In this document: one piece after another, positions 20,705 through 29,163 of the stretch
How the letters are laid out: each line of letters opens with the position of its first letter
How positions within the stretch are numbered: position 1 is the first letter of the stretch
NCBI RefSeq assembly: GCF_014200595.1
Contig: NZ_JACHCG010000001.1
Coordinates: 186,001 to 250,000, forward strand
Direction: 5' to 3'
Length of the DNA stretch: 64,000 bases
Source: Pedobacter cryoconitis
Lineage (GTDB): Bacteria; Bacteroidota; Bacteroidia; Sphingobacteriales; Sphingobacteriaceae
Program-made: the position numbers and the translations under genes
Notes under the pieces: model-generated
What the model saw: the letters and a program-made list of their open reading frames with translations, nothing else
The model's database searches: none
Told to the model about the DNA's origin: nothing

Positions 20705-21412
20705 ATGAATAAAGTTACGCCTAAGATCGATCAGGATATTAAAGTTACAGTTGATGCCATTGTTTTTGGATATAATCAGGAAAACGGTATCTCTGTACTG
20801 CTGATTAAGCGTAAAATCGAACCTTTTCTAAATGAGTGGGCACTTCCAGGTGGATTTGTGCTGAATCATGAAACGCTGGAAGAAGCAGTGGAAAGGGAAT
20901 TACTCGAAGAAGCAGGGGTCTCTATAAATTATCTCGAACAACTCTTCACTTTCGGCAAACCATCACGTGACCCGCGGATGCGCATTATTTCTGTAGCTTA
21001 TTTTGGTTTGGTTAAATCTTCAGACTTCAGCTTGTTTGCTTCCACAGATGCGTCTGAAGCGGCCTGGTTTAATATCTATGATCTTCCACCATTAGCTTTT
21101 GATCATAAAGAAGTGGTTGAAAAAGCTATTGCCCGTTTAAGAGCAAAAATCACCTATGAGCCAATCGGCTTTGAACTGCTAGATCCTAAATTTCTTTTCT
21201 CTAACCTGGAACAATTATATATGGAATTGTTAGGCCATGATATTGACCGCCGCAATTTTAAACGTAAAGTAATGTCTTTAGGCCTGGTTATTGAACTGGA
21301 TGAAAAGGCCCCGGCTTTAAGTGCCGGACGGCCAGGAAAACTTTACTCTTTTGACAAAGAAAAATATAAGCAGCTTAAAGTTAATGGTTTCGATCTCAAT
21401 AAACTCCTTTAA
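20705..21412 (+). CDS. nrtR: NrtR-type Nudix-related transcriptional regulator
   Basis: A 235-aa protein with an N-terminal Nudix domain (about 10-145) and a C-terminal winged helix (about 150-235, DIDRRNFKRKVMSLGLVIEL and the RPGKLYSF tail). The Nudix box is intact by eye: G-x5-E-x7-RE-x2-EE-x-G (GGFVLNHETLEEAVERELL then EEAGV). Known NrtR proteins bind ADP-ribose and repress NAD-synthesis genes; the intact box means hydrolase activity could be retained. The two downstream genes (prs, nadV) and the paired operators at 21435-21518 make an NAD-salvage repressor the best reading. Start ATG 20705. Confidence 0.85.
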   Translation: MNKVTPKIDQDIKVTVDAIVFGYNQENGISVLLIKRKIEPFLNEWALPGGFVLNHETLEEAVERELLEEAGVSINYLEQLFTFGKPSRDPRMRIISVAYFGLVKSSDFSLFASTDASEAAWFNIYDLPPLAFDHKEVVEKAIARLRAKITYEPIGFELLDPKFLFSNLEQLYMELLGHDIDRRNFKRKVMSLGLVIELDEKAPALSAGRPGKLYSFDKEKYKQLKVNGFDLNKLL

Positions 21413-21434
21413 TATCAGTTGTTTATGAGTTTTT

Positions 21435-21469
21435 AATTTAATTTGTGTTAAAATAACGCAAATTAAATT
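21435..21469. promoter_or_regulatory. Candidate NrtR operator 1 (35-bp near-perfect dyad)
   Basis: A dyad centred at 21452 whose core reads AATTTGTGTTA...TAACGCAAATT, extending to 35 bp with only two mismatched pairs. It lies between the -33 TTTG (21442-21445) and the -7 TAAATTTG (21464-21471), overlapping both, where a bound repressor would block RNA polymerase. Confidence 0.75.
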
Positions 21470-21471
21470 TG
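21442..21471 (+). promoter_or_regulatory. Bacteroidota promoter of the prs-nadV operon
   Basis: A -33 TTTG at 21442-21445 and a -7 TAAATTTG at 21464-21471 are separated by 18 bp. The expected start, about 5-8 nt downstream near 21477, leaves a leader of about 45 nt that contains operator 2. Confidence 0.6.
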
Positions 21472-21493
21472 CATAAGAAATAATAAAGACTTT

Positions 21494-21518
21494 AATTTGT
21501 GTCATTATAACGCAAATA
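21494..21518. promoter_or_regulatory. Candidate NrtR operator 2, in the leader next to the prs start
   Basis: AATTTGTGTCA...TAACGCAAATA repeats the operator-1 core with few changes. Its centre (21506) is 54 bp from that of operator 1, about five helical turns, placing both on the same DNA face. It ends 3 nt before ATG 21522. Confidence 0.7.
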
Positions 21519-21521
21519 GAT

Positions 21522-22361
21522 ATGAAAGTATTAAATTTATCAACCGGATTTAAACCCTTCAATTCCTCTTTAGAGGAAATAGATGCTAAAAGCTTTTTAT
21601 TTAGCGGTGGGGAAGTACACATCAAGTTACAAGGTAAGGCAGAAGAAGTGATGATTTCTGCGAGACTTAATAATTCTGATGACGTCATGAAGTTGTTGCT
21701 TGCTGTGGATGCATTACGCCGCAACGGCAGTAAAAATATCAGCGTATTGATTCCCTATTTGCCTTATGCCCGTCAGGATAGGGTAATGGTAGGAGGTGAG
21801 CCTTTATCAATTAAGGTGATGTGTAACCTGATTAACAGCTGCGGCTTTGATAAGGTGTATATCTTTGATGTACACTCAGAAGTATCTCTTGCCTTACTGG
21901 ACAATTGTGAACTGATCACTAATTCAAGTCTGGCTAAAAAAGTACTTCATAACCATAGTGACTACCTGCTGGTTTCTCCTGATGCTGGTGCACTGAAAAA
22001 AATCTATAAACTAGCCGAAGCTTTACAATACACCAGTGATATCATTTTATGTAATAAAGTTAGAGATGTCAGCAACGGAAAAATCAAACAGATCACAGTT
22101 GATCAGGATGACCTTGGTGGTAAAGCTTGTTTTATCATAGATGACATTTGTGATGGTGGTGCCACTTTTATAGGGGTAGCTAAAGAATTAAAGAAACGCA
22201 ATGCTGGTAAAGTCAGCCTGATTGTTTCTCATGGTATTATGTCTCATGGAGAAACGGAGCTTGCGGAGTGGATAGATCATATCTATACAACAGACTCTAT
22301 TAAAGATAGTGAATCAACATTGATCAGCAGAATTCCATTAGCTGATCTGATCGAATTATAA
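21522..22361 (+). CDS. prs: Ribose-phosphate pyrophosphokinase, NAD-salvage type
   Basis: A 279-aa cytosolic phosphoribosyltransferase-fold enzyme making PRPP from ribose-5-phosphate and ATP. Seen: the flexible-loop/ATP region PYLPYARQDRVM, the LVSPDAGALKKI segment and the PRPP-binding loop CFIIDDICDGGATFIGV, which replaces the canonical VDDIxDTAGT with DDICDGGAT. It is shorter than housekeeping Prs (about 310 aa) and probably a dedicated isozyme feeding the next gene, which needs PRPP. Start ATG 21522 directly after operator 2. The gap to nadV is 16 bp, so co-transcription is near certain. Confidence 0.88.
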   Translation: MKVLNLSTGFKPFNSSLEEIDAKSFLFSGGEVHIKLQGKAEEVMISARLNNSDDVMKLLLAVDALRRNGSKNISVLIPYLPYARQDRVMVGGEPLSIKVMCNLINSCGFDKVYIFDVHSEVSLALLDNCELITNSSLAKKVLHNHSDYLLVSPDAGALKKIYKLAEALQYTSDIILCNKVRDVSNGKIKQITVDQDDLGGKACFIIDDICDGGATFIGVAKELKKRNAGKVSLIVSHGIMSHGETELAEWIDHIYTTDSIKDSESTLISRIPLADLIEL

Positions 22362-22377
22362 CTTAAAGAAATTAAAG

Positions 22378-23829
22378 ATGAATAATATCCTCTTACAAAC
22401 CGATGTTTACAAAATGGGCCATATGGAGCAATATGCTCCAGGATGTAATAAAGTATATTCTTATTTGACTGCAAGAAGTGATAAGAATTTTAATGAAACC
22501 GTGTTTTTCGGACTTCAATATTATATCAAACAATATCTGTCTGAACCAATTACCAAAGAAATGGGTGAGGAGTTTCTGACTTACCGCAAACTGATTTTGG
22601 GAAGCAATTCTCCAGAAGTAGAAAGTAAAATCAGGGCGCTGTGTGCATTAGGTTACTTGCCAATAGAAATTAAAGCCGTTGAAGAAGGTACGATTATGCC
22701 TGTTCAAAATGTGCTGATGACGATCACTAATACGCATCCTGATTTTTATTGGGTAGTTGGATTTATGGAAAGTTTACTGCTAAAATTATGGTACACAATT
22801 ACCGTGGCTACTTGCAGCCATCAGTACCGTAAAATTGTAACGCGTTATTTCAATGAAACCGATGAGGTTGAAATGGAAGGTGCAAAAGATTTCCAGGTGC
22901 ATGATTTTGGATACCGTGGAGACGCTTCAGAAGAAGGTGCAGCAATTAGTGGGGTTGCACATTTATTATCGTTCCTGGGCAGCGATAATGTACCTGCTTT
23001 GCCTTGTGCGGTTGAATATTATAACGCTGATATCAATGGGGCTCCGATTATGCTTTCTGTACCAGCCAGTGAACACAGTGTAATGTGCTCTTTTGGCAGA
23101 GAAGATGAAATTGGTGCTTTCCGTCATATGCTGGAGTTATATCCAACAGGAATTGTATCTATTGTTTCTGATACTTTTGATGTTTATAAAGTATTAACGG
23201 AATTTGCTGAAATCCTGAAAGAAGATATTCTGAAAAGAGATGGTAAAGTTGTCTTCAGACCAGATAGTGGAAATCCTGAATACATTATTTGTGGAAATCC
23301 TGAGGCAGAACCTGGAACTAATGAGTGGAAAGGTGCCATTCGTTTATTGGATGAAAAATTTGGTTCTTCTTTAAATAGCAAGGGATACAAAGTCTTAAAT
23401 CCAAAAGTAGGGTTGATTTATGGTGATGGGATGTATCTGGAAAGATATATCAGAACGCTTGACCGTTTAAAAGAGATGGGCTATGCGGCCAGTAACCTGG
23501 TTATTGGTGTCGGTGGTATTTTGAGAAACCATAGCCGTGATACTTTAGGTTTCGCTATCAAAGCAACTTATGTAGAAGTTGACGGGGAACCAAGAGAAAT
23601 TGAGAAAGATCCGATCACTGACCATAAAAAGAAATCGTTGAAAGGAATGCTTTGCCTGAAAAAAGAAGGTAATGAATATCTGACTAAGGATCAGTGCAGC
23701 GCAGCCGAAGAAGCTGATTCTTTATTGCAGGTGGTATACAGAGATGGTAAATTGATGAAAGAAACCAGTTTAGCTGCGATAAGAGAACTGGTTAAAGCAC
23801 AAGAAGAGGTTTTAACCGGTCAATTATAA
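22378..23829 (+). CDS. nadV: Nicotinamide phosphoribosyltransferase (NadV/NAMPT)
   Basis: A 483-aa cytosolic enzyme, normal NAMPT length, converting nicotinamide and PRPP to NMN. Seen motifs: NNILLQTDVYKMGHMEQY at the start, the HDFGYRGDASEEGAA loop, SVPASEHSVMCSFG, IVSDTFDVYKV, VFRPDSGNPE and VGLIYGDGM with YAASNLVIGVGG, all typical of the NAMPT active site and PRPP pocket. With Prs upstream, the operon forms a one-step nicotinamide salvage route; NMN must then be adenylated by an enzyme encoded elsewhere. Two hairpins follow. Confidence 0.95.
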   Translation: MNNILLQTDVYKMGHMEQYAPGCNKVYSYLTARSDKNFNETVFFGLQYYIKQYLSEPITKEMGEEFLTYRKLILGSNSPEVESKIRALCALGYLPIEIKAVEEGTIMPVQNVLMTITNTHPDFYWVVGFMESLLLKLWYTITVATCSHQYRKIVTRYFNETDEVEMEGAKDFQVHDFGYRGDASEEGAAISGVAHLLSFLGSDNVPALPCAVEYYNADINGAPIMLSVPASEHSVMCSFGREDEIGAFRHMLELYPTGIVSIVSDTFDVYKVLTEFAEILKEDILKRDGKVVFRPDSGNPEYIICGNPEAEPGTNEWKGAIRLLDEKFGSSLNSKGYKVLNPKVGLIYGDGMYLERYIRTLDRLKEMGYAASNLVIGVGGILRNHSRDTLGFAIKATYVEVDGEPREIEKDPITDHKKKSLKGMLCLKKEGNEYLTKDQCSAAEEADSLLQVVYRDGKLMKETSLAAIRELVKAQEEVLTGQL

Positions 23830-23845
23830 TCTGCTATTACATAAA

Positions 23846-23919
23846 AAAGAGCAAATAACTTATTCAGCTATTTGCTCTTTCTGTAACATCCCATGAACTC
23901 AATGGGATGTTTTTATTTT
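23846..23919 (+). terminator. Tandem terminator hairpins after nadV
   Basis: Hairpin 1: 12-bp stem 23846-23857 with 23869-23880. Hairpin 2: ACATCCCAT (23886-23894) with ATGGGATGT (23902-23910), followed by TTTTTATTTT. The second T-tract overlaps the stop codon of the convergent SRPBCC gene. Confidence 0.8.
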
Positions 23920-24311
23920 AATATCTCGCTTAAACGTTCAGTCTGATGATCTGCAAGTTTCTTTAAAGGCCCCGCAGCCAGCATTTTCATCATCATATTC
24001 AGGTCTGCTGAAATGATATGTGTAGCTGTTGTTGTACCATCACCATTATCCGCAACTGTCCATTTCAATTCTAAGTCGAAAGGAGCTTTCTCAGAAGGAA
24101 TTGCAATCAATTCCTGATTTTCCACTCTGCTGGAAATCTTAATTGCCAGCTTAGCCATATTTTGAATGGTAAAACTAGCATCGTCTGCTGTAGAAGTCCA
24201 GTTGTAAATGTTTTCAGGCATTAACTGCTGATGATTGTTCATATCGGCTAAAAAAGCGTAAACTTTAGCTACCGGTTGGTTTACTGTGGTGGCACTTTCA
24301 ATAACGGTCAT
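23913..24311 (-). CDS. SRPBCC-fold protein
   Basis: A 132-aa cytosolic START/Bet v1-like protein. Start ATG 24311 (MTVIESATTVNQPVAKVYAFL) lies 1 nt after the pyrE stop, so the pair is co-translated. The N-terminal TTVNQPVAKVYAFLADMNNH helix entry and the amphipathic C-terminal helix (KKLADHQTERLSEIL) are standard for the polyketide cyclase/dehydrase group. It probably binds a hydrophobic ligand; function unknown. The pyrE-SRPBCC pairing probably reflects operon structure rather than a shared pathway. Confidence 0.82.
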   Translation of the reverse strand: MTVIESATTVNQPVAKVYAFLADMNNHQQLMPENIYNWTSTADDASFTIQNMAKLAIKISSRVENQELIAIPSEKAPFDLELKWTVADNGDGTTTATHIISADLNMMMKMLAAGPLKKLADHQTERLSEILK

Positions 24312-24312
24312 T

Positions 24313-24975
24313 TTATACTGGATTTTGGTCAAAATTCTGTCCCCACTCTGATGGGTTTCTGCGCCATTGGTTAAGGATATCCACATCACTTTGTGCGATA
24401 AAACTATTCTCGGCAGCGTACTGTATCAAGGTATTGTAGTTAGATAACGTTGCAAAACGACATTTAGCCTCTTTAAAGTTTTCTTCCGCTATGTCAAAGC
24501 CATAGGTGAAGATAGAAACTAAACCTGCAACAGACAAACCAGCATTTTTTAATGCATGTACCGCCTGTAAACTACTTTTACCAGTAGAAACTAAATCTTC
24601 TACTACAACTACGCGCTGACCTTCAATGATTTCTCCTTCAATCAGGCTACCCGTTCCATGTTCTTTAGCTTTAGCTCTTACATAAACAAATGGTAATCCT
24701 AATTCCTGAGCAACTAATACACCCTGAGGAATACCAGCAGTTGCAACTCCGGCAATTACATCAACAGAACCAAATTCTTCCTGTATCAACTGCGTAAGTT
24801 TCTGTCTGATGTATGTTCGAACTGACGGATGGGAGAGCGTTATCCTATTATCACAATAAATTGGGGATTTCCAACCTGAAGCCCATGTGAAAGGGTTATT
24901 CGGTTGTAATTTTATTGCTTTAATTTGAAGTAAAAATTCAGCTACCTTTAATTCAATATCACTTTTATTATACAT
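24313..24975 (-). CDS. pyrE: Orotate phosphoribosyltransferase
   Basis: A 220-aa cytosolic enzyme of pyrimidine synthesis (orotate + PRPP to OMP). Seen: NPFTWASGWKSPIYCDNR (orotate/phosphate site), the flexible-loop KAKEHGTGSLIEG and the PRPP-binding VVVVEDLVSTGKSSLQAV. Normal length. Start ATG 24975 lies 4 nt after a TAATTTTG element on the same strand. The SRPBCC gene follows at a 1-nt distance. Confidence 0.96.
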   Translation of the reverse strand: MYNKSDIELKVAEFLLQIKAIKLQPNNPFTWASGWKSPIYCDNRITLSHPSVRTYIRQKLTQLIQEEFGSVDVIAGVATAGIPQGVLVAQELGLPFVYVRAKAKEHGTGSLIEGEIIEGQRVVVVEDLVSTGKSSLQAVHALKNAGLSVAGLVSIFTYGFDIAEENFKEAKCRFATLSNYNTLIQYAAENSFIAQSDVDILNQWRRNPSEWGQNFDQNPV

Positions 24976-24979
24976 GTTC

Positions 24980-24987
24980 CAAAATTA
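24980..24987 (-). promoter_or_regulatory. Bacteroidota -7 promoter element of pyrE
   Basis: On the minus strand the bases read TAATTTTG, an exact TAnnTTTG match, ending 4 nt before ATG 24975, implying a nearly leaderless transcript. No matching -33 element was found. Confidence 0.45.
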
Positions 24988-25190
24988 CTCAAAATAATAC
25001 CTTTATTCCATAAAGGATTTGTCCTTTTTTTGCCACCGATTGATAATCAATGTGATAATTAGAAACCAGTGGGATTAAAACTAAATAATATTCGATTCCT
25101 CTTTGTATCGTACATAATTTTTATACTTTTATTTCATAAATAAGCACACCTAACCAGCTTTTGAAAGCTGACATACTAACGATCATACCA

Positions 25191-25835
25191 ATGAAAAATT
25201 ACACCATTTACATAAACGATAATACACTGCTAATTGCGAACAAAGTGCCTTCGCACACGGAACCTGTTGAGCTTGTGGAGGAAAACGGATTTAACTTTGA
25301 AACTTTCTATGAAGGATTGAGTAAGTTATCCGCAAAACAGTATGTACTGGTTACTGCTGATCCAAAATCACTTTTTAAACAAATGAAAGCTGGCTTAACG
25401 GTCATTAAAGCAGCTGGTGGCCTGGTGATGAATGCAAAGGATGAATACCTGTTTATTTTTAGAAATAAAAAGTGGGACTTGCCAAAAGGTAAAGTTGAAA
25501 AGGGAGAGGGTATTAAAGATGCCGGAAGACGTGAAGTTGAAGAAGAATGCGGCGTAAAAATCAATACTAACGATGAAAGATTATGCAAAACCTATCATGT
25601 TTATGAAATGGGGACCAGGTTAGTCCTGAAAAGAACCAACTGGTATAGCATGACGGTCAAAGGAAGCCCTAAATTGATCCCGCAAAAAGAAGAAGGCATT
25701 ACTAAAGCAGAATGGCTTACCGCAGCTGACCTTAAACCAGTGCTGAAAAATACTTATCCTTCTATCATTGACGTGCTGAAAGCAGGTAAATTGATCAAAG
25801 AGAAAGTATCTAAAGAAAAAATAAAGCTTCCTTAG
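25191..25835 (+). CDS. Nudix hydrolase
   Basis: A 214-aa cytosolic protein. Start at ATG 25191 (MKNYTIYINDNTLLIANKV); an in-frame TTG at 25161 is less likely. The first 70 residues are a small extra domain; the Nudix domain spans about 75-200, with an intact box beginning GKVEKGEGIKDAGRREVEEE and ending CGV. It hydrolyses a nucleoside-diphosphate-linked substrate that cannot be told from sequence. The last 26 nt overlap the 3' end of the convergent coaD gene. Confidence 0.88.
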   Translation: MKNYTIYINDNTLLIANKVPSHTEPVELVEENGFNFETFYEGLSKLSAKQYVLVTADPKSLFKQMKAGLTVIKAAGGLVMNAKDEYLFIFRNKKWDLPKGKVEKGEGIKDAGRREVEEECGVKINTNDERLCKTYHVYEMGTRLVLKRTNWYSMTVKGSPKLIPQKEEGITKAEWLTAADLKPVLKNTYPSIIDVLKAGKLIKEKVSKEKIKLP

Positions 25836-26271
25836 GAAGAAAAGGCGTTACATCACCATGGTTCCGGAGAATATCCCGGACTATGGTGGAGCTAATGGCC
25901 GAATACTCAGGCTTACTCAAAATAAAGATCGTTTCCATTTCTGGCATCATTGTCTGGTTAATCTGCGCAATTGCCCTTTCATATTCAAAATCACCTACAG
26001 AACGGATTCCACGAATCATATACGAAGCATTGATTTTTCTGCAAAAATCAACTGTTAAGCCTTCATAAGATTGAACTTCAATATTGTCATAATCTGCAAA
26101 TACGGCTTTTACGATTTCTTCGCGCACCTGTCCCGATAAAAAGCTTTGTTTAGAACTGTTCAGCCCTATACCCACAACTACTTTATCAAATAATGGTAAT
26201 GCACGCTTTAAAATATCAGCATGTGCGATGGTTAATGGGTCAAATGATCCCGGGAACAGGGCTATTTTCAT
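25810..26271 (-). CDS. coaD: Phosphopantetheine adenylyltransferase
   Basis: A 153-aa cytosolic enzyme of coenzyme A synthesis. It has the nucleotidyltransferase GSFDPLTIAHADI motif (T/HxxH type), YMIRGIRSVGDFEYE and the late YSAISSTIVRDI segment that contacts ATP. Normal length. It starts 3 nt after the rsmD stop and is the last gene of a DUF3822-rsmD-coaD operon. Its 3' end overlaps that of the Nudix gene by 26 nt, tail to tail, with no terminator visible. Confidence 0.96.
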   Translation of the reverse strand: MKIALFPGSFDPLTIAHADILKRALPLFDKVVVGIGLNSSKQSFLSGQVREEIVKAVFADYDNIEVQSYEGLTVDFCRKINASYMIRGIRSVGDFEYERAIAQINQTMMPEMETIFILSKPEYSAISSTIVRDILRNHGDVTPFLPKEALFFL

Positions 26272-26274
26272 AGT

Positions 26275-26814
26275 CTACGGTGTATAGTTAAAAAAGCTGA
26301 AAGAAGAATTACCATAACGGCGTGTCTCTTTATAGCCTGGCTGATCTTTTAATTTTAACAAAGAAGGGTGTTCTACAACTAGTAATCCGTTTTCGGTCAA
26401 TAACTTATTTTTCGCAACCAATTGTGGAATAAGTGGGATATTCGTCAAATCATAAGGCGGATCTGCAAATATGATCTGATAACTTTTAGTATGCTGTTCC
26501 AGGAATTTGAATACATCTGCCTTTTGCAGCGTAATTTCATTCAGCTCATATTTTTCAATAACTGATTTAAGCCAGAAGATACAACCGGAATGCTTATCGA
26601 CAGCCGTTACTTCTTTTATCCCGCGTGAAGCGAATTCAATACTGATGTTCCCTGTGCCGCTAAATAAATCCAGGACACTGCAACTGTCAAAATCGTAAGT
26701 ATTATATAAAATATTGAAAAGGGCCTCTTTAGCCATATCTGTAGTAGGTCTTACAGGAAGACTGGCAGGCGCATTCATGCGGATACCTTTTAATTTACCG
26801 CCAATTATACGCAT
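26275..26814 (-). CDS. rsmD: 16S rRNA (guanine966-N2)-methyltransferase
   Basis: A 179-aa SAM-dependent methyltransferase. Seen: MRIIGGKLKG start with RPTTDMAKEALFNIL, the SAM-binding VLDLFSGTGNISIEFASRG, and the catalytic motif IIFADPPYDL (DPPY, for exocyclic amine methylation). It modifies G966 of 16S rRNA in the 30S subunit. Its start overlaps the stop of the DUF3822 gene by 10 nt, and coaD follows 3 nt after its stop. Confidence 0.95.
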   Translation of the reverse strand: MRIIGGKLKGIRMNAPASLPVRPTTDMAKEALFNILYNTYDFDSCSVLDLFSGTGNISIEFASRGIKEVTAVDKHSGCIFWLKSVIEKYELNEITLQKADVFKFLEQHTKSYQIIFADPPYDLTNIPLIPQLVAKNKLLTENGLLVVEHPSLLKLKDQPGYKETRRYGNSSFSFFNYTP

Positions 26815-27638
26815 AAGTCCAGAGCTAATAAGCTGCTGTAATAGTGAGCAGGCATATCATCTAAGATAGCATGATCAATATCATTAGCAGGAGGAAGGTT
26901 AAAATGAATGTGATTGAAATATTTATGCAGACAGGTATGGTAACCATCGTTCTGATGAATAATTCCACTGATTAATACAGGTGTAGTTGCCGGATCTAAC
27001 TTTAATTCCTGAATCAGCAGAACCAGGTAATAGTTAAATTCTTCTGCATTCTCCATCTGATAGGTATTCTGGAAGCGCATCTTGCCTTCATCCAGTAATA
27101 AAGCATTAAAAGAACCAACTGTGAAGTCGAGTAATAAAGAAGTACCTTCTACACTGGTTGCCAATGCCAGAACCGGTGCATTCTGCTCATAACGTGCAGC
27201 GCTGGCCAGGAAGGTGTTTAAAGTTTGCTCAGTGAATTTCTCCAGGTTAAACACCGAAGTGAAGCCAAAGCGCGCAAAAGCACGTGTATATAAAGTACCT
27301 GATTGATCTTCGCTGAAAAAGTTAGCGTAGGTATTCAGATCGTGTTTACAGAAAAATTCATTCGGAACAGCAATAGTATTTGGCGTATATACAGAAACCT
27401 TGATTTCCCTGAATGGTAACTTAAGGTAACTATCATTTTTTAAAATAGCGGCCAGATCAGTGGTGATGTCTTCACACTCCTGCTGATCAAATACGGCTTT
27501 TAACTGCTTGCTGTTTTTATCAATTATGGCATATGAAAAACTATCGCCGGTAATTTTCAACAACAAATTACAGGCTGAGGCAGTATTAGGATCAAATTCC
27601 GGATCCACTAATAAAATGCTGTTTTTACTATTGTTCAT
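26805..27638 (-). CDS. DUF3822 family protein
   Basis: A 277-aa cytosolic protein of the Bacteroidota DUF3822 family, which usually sits next to rsmD and coaD as here. Start chosen at ATG 27638 (MNNSKNSILLVDPEFDPN); the frame stays open to a GTG at 27671, but that would leave only 19 bp to the divergent helicase start. The fold looks like a duplicated actin/hexokinase-type ATPase (FSYAIIDKNSKQLKAV; PVLALATSVEGTSLLLDF), so an actin-like domain is possible, but this is a guess by eye. Function unknown. Confidence 0.8.
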   Translation of the reverse strand: MNNSKNSILLVDPEFDPNTASACNLLLKITGDSFSYAIIDKNSKQLKAVFDQQECEDITTDLAAILKNDSYLKLPFREIKVSVYTPNTIAVPNEFFCKHDLNTYANFFSEDQSGTLYTRAFARFGFTSVFNLEKFTEQTLNTFLASAARYEQNAPVLALATSVEGTSLLLDFTVGSFNALLLDEGKMRFQNTYQMENAEEFNYYLVLLIQELKLDPATTPVLISGIIHQNDGYHTCLHKYFNHIHFNLPPANDIDHAILDDMPAHYYSSLLALDLCV

Positions 27639-27690
27639 CTTAGCAAAATTAATTCTTTTTTCTATAACCACACCATTGCATATTTGTAAA

Positions 27691-29148
27691 ATGGATAAAG
27701 CCTCAATAATTGCCCAGTCTTACCAATTTCAACCCACTGCTGAACAGTTTGTTTTTTGCCAGCAAATGGCTGATTTTTTGTCTGGAGAGCTGGATAACAG
27801 GTGTTTCATCCTCAGAGGATATGCCGGTACTGGTAAAACTACATCGGTTGCTGCACTGGTAAAGGTTTTGCCGAAATTTAAGCTCAGATCGGTTTTACTC
27901 GCTCCAACGGGGCGTGCTGCGAAGGTGATGACCAGTTATTCGGGCAGAACAGCCTTAACTATTCACAAAAAAATATATAGAAAAAGGTCTGCGGTAGGGC
28001 TGGATATGTCATTTCAACTGGCGCCAAATCTTGCAGAAAATACTTTGTTTATTATTGATGAGGCTTCAATGATTGCCGATGAATGGAATACCCAGAATGG
28101 ATCTTCTTTTTTGAAAGATGTAATGGAGTTTATCTACAATGGTAAAAATTGCGCTGTACTATTTGTTGGTGATACTGCACAGCTGCCCCCGGTAGGTAGC
28201 CTGGAATCCCCGGCATTGAATAAAGAGTATGTCGCTCAGAATTTTGGATTAAGGGTCACAGAAACGGAATTGAGAGAGGTGGTAAGGCAAGGAAGAGAAT
28301 CCGGAATATTGGCGAATGCTTCCATGCTGCGGGATCTGATCAATACCCATATTGAAAATATAGCAGAAGGAAATGGAGAGGAGAAAGTAGCCTTACCACA
28401 ATTTTTCACGAAAGGATATAAAGATATTTTCAGGATGACAGGAGTGAAACTTGTCGAAGGATTGGAATATGCCTACAGGAAATTCGATATCGAAAATTCT
28501 CTGGTAGTTTGCCGTTCTAATAAATCTGCGAATGTTTACAACCAGCAAATCAGAGCAAGATTATTATATCGTGAAGAAGAGCTGACTGGCGGAGATCAGA
28601 TCATGGTTGTCCGGAATAACTATTTCTGGTTGCCGGATAATGAATCGACTTCTTTTATCGCCAATGGTGATATGGCCAGAATTGTGAGAGTAAGGAACGA
28701 AGAAGAACGGTATGGTTTCAGGTTTTCTGAAGTACAGCTTGAATTCCTGGATTACCCCGAAGCAGGCCAGGTTACTTGTAAGGTCATGCTGGATACCTTA
28801 CAGGCAGAAACGCCTAATTTACCTTATGAAGACAGCAAAAAGTTATTTGAAGGTTTAGTAGAAGATTATGAGCATATTACAAATAAGCGGGAGCGGATGC
28901 TGGCGATTAAAGAAGACCCATATTATAACGCGCTGCAAATTAAGTTTGCGTATGCAGTAACCTGCCATAAAGCACAGGGTGGTCAATGGGATGCAGTATT
29001 TGTAGACCAGGGATACCTGACCGACGAAATGGTAGATCTTGAGTTTCTGCGCTGGTTATATACTGCCATTACCAGGGCTAAACAGGAATTGTTCCTGGTT
29101 AACTTTGCGCAGAACTTATTTAGAGATCCATCCGAAGAGCAGTACTAA
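27691..29148 (+). CDS. ATP-dependent RecD/Pif1-like DNA helicase
   Basis: A 485-aa cytosolic SF1 helicase. Start ATG 27691 (MDKASIIAQSYQFQPTAEQ); an earlier ATG in frame lies within the divergent DUF3822 gene. Motifs: Walker A GYAGTGKTTSVAALV (near residue 50), Walker B TLFIIDEASMI, motif III FVGDTAQLPPVG, and the UvrD_C_2-type VTCHKAQGGQWDAVFVDQG and LYTAITRAKQELFLV at the C-terminus. It resembles the short RecD2-like helicases common in Bacteroidota and presumably acts in DNA repair or replication. A CATATTTG (7/8 -7 match) ends 3 nt before the start. Confidence 0.9.
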   Translation: MDKASIIAQSYQFQPTAEQFVFCQQMADFLSGELDNRCFILRGYAGTGKTTSVAALVKVLPKFKLRSVLLAPTGRAAKVMTSYSGRTALTIHKKIYRKRSAVGLDMSFQLAPNLAENTLFIIDEASMIADEWNTQNGSSFLKDVMEFIYNGKNCAVLFVGDTAQLPPVGSLESPALNKEYVAQNFGLRVTETELREVVRQGRESGILANASMLRDLINTHIENIAEGNGEEKVALPQFFTKGYKDIFRMTGVKLVEGLEYAYRKFDIENSLVVCRSNKSANVYNQQIRARLLYREEELTGGDQIMVVRNNYFWLPDNESTSFIANGDMARIVRVRNEEERYGFRFSEVQLEFLDYPEAGQVTCKVMLDTLQAETPNLPYEDSKKLFEGLVEDYEHITNKRERMLAIKEDPYYNALQIKFAYAVTCHKAQGGQWDAVFVDQGYLTDEMVDLEFLRWLYTAITRAKQELFLVNFAQNLFRDPSEEQY

Positions 29149-29163
29149 ATATCAGCAAACAGC

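Noticed and set aside
20640..20705. GTTA-N8-TAAC before nrtR as an autoregulatory NrtR site
   Set aside because: The half-sites match but the spacer is 8 rather than 3 bp and the outer AATTTG/CAAATT parts are missing.
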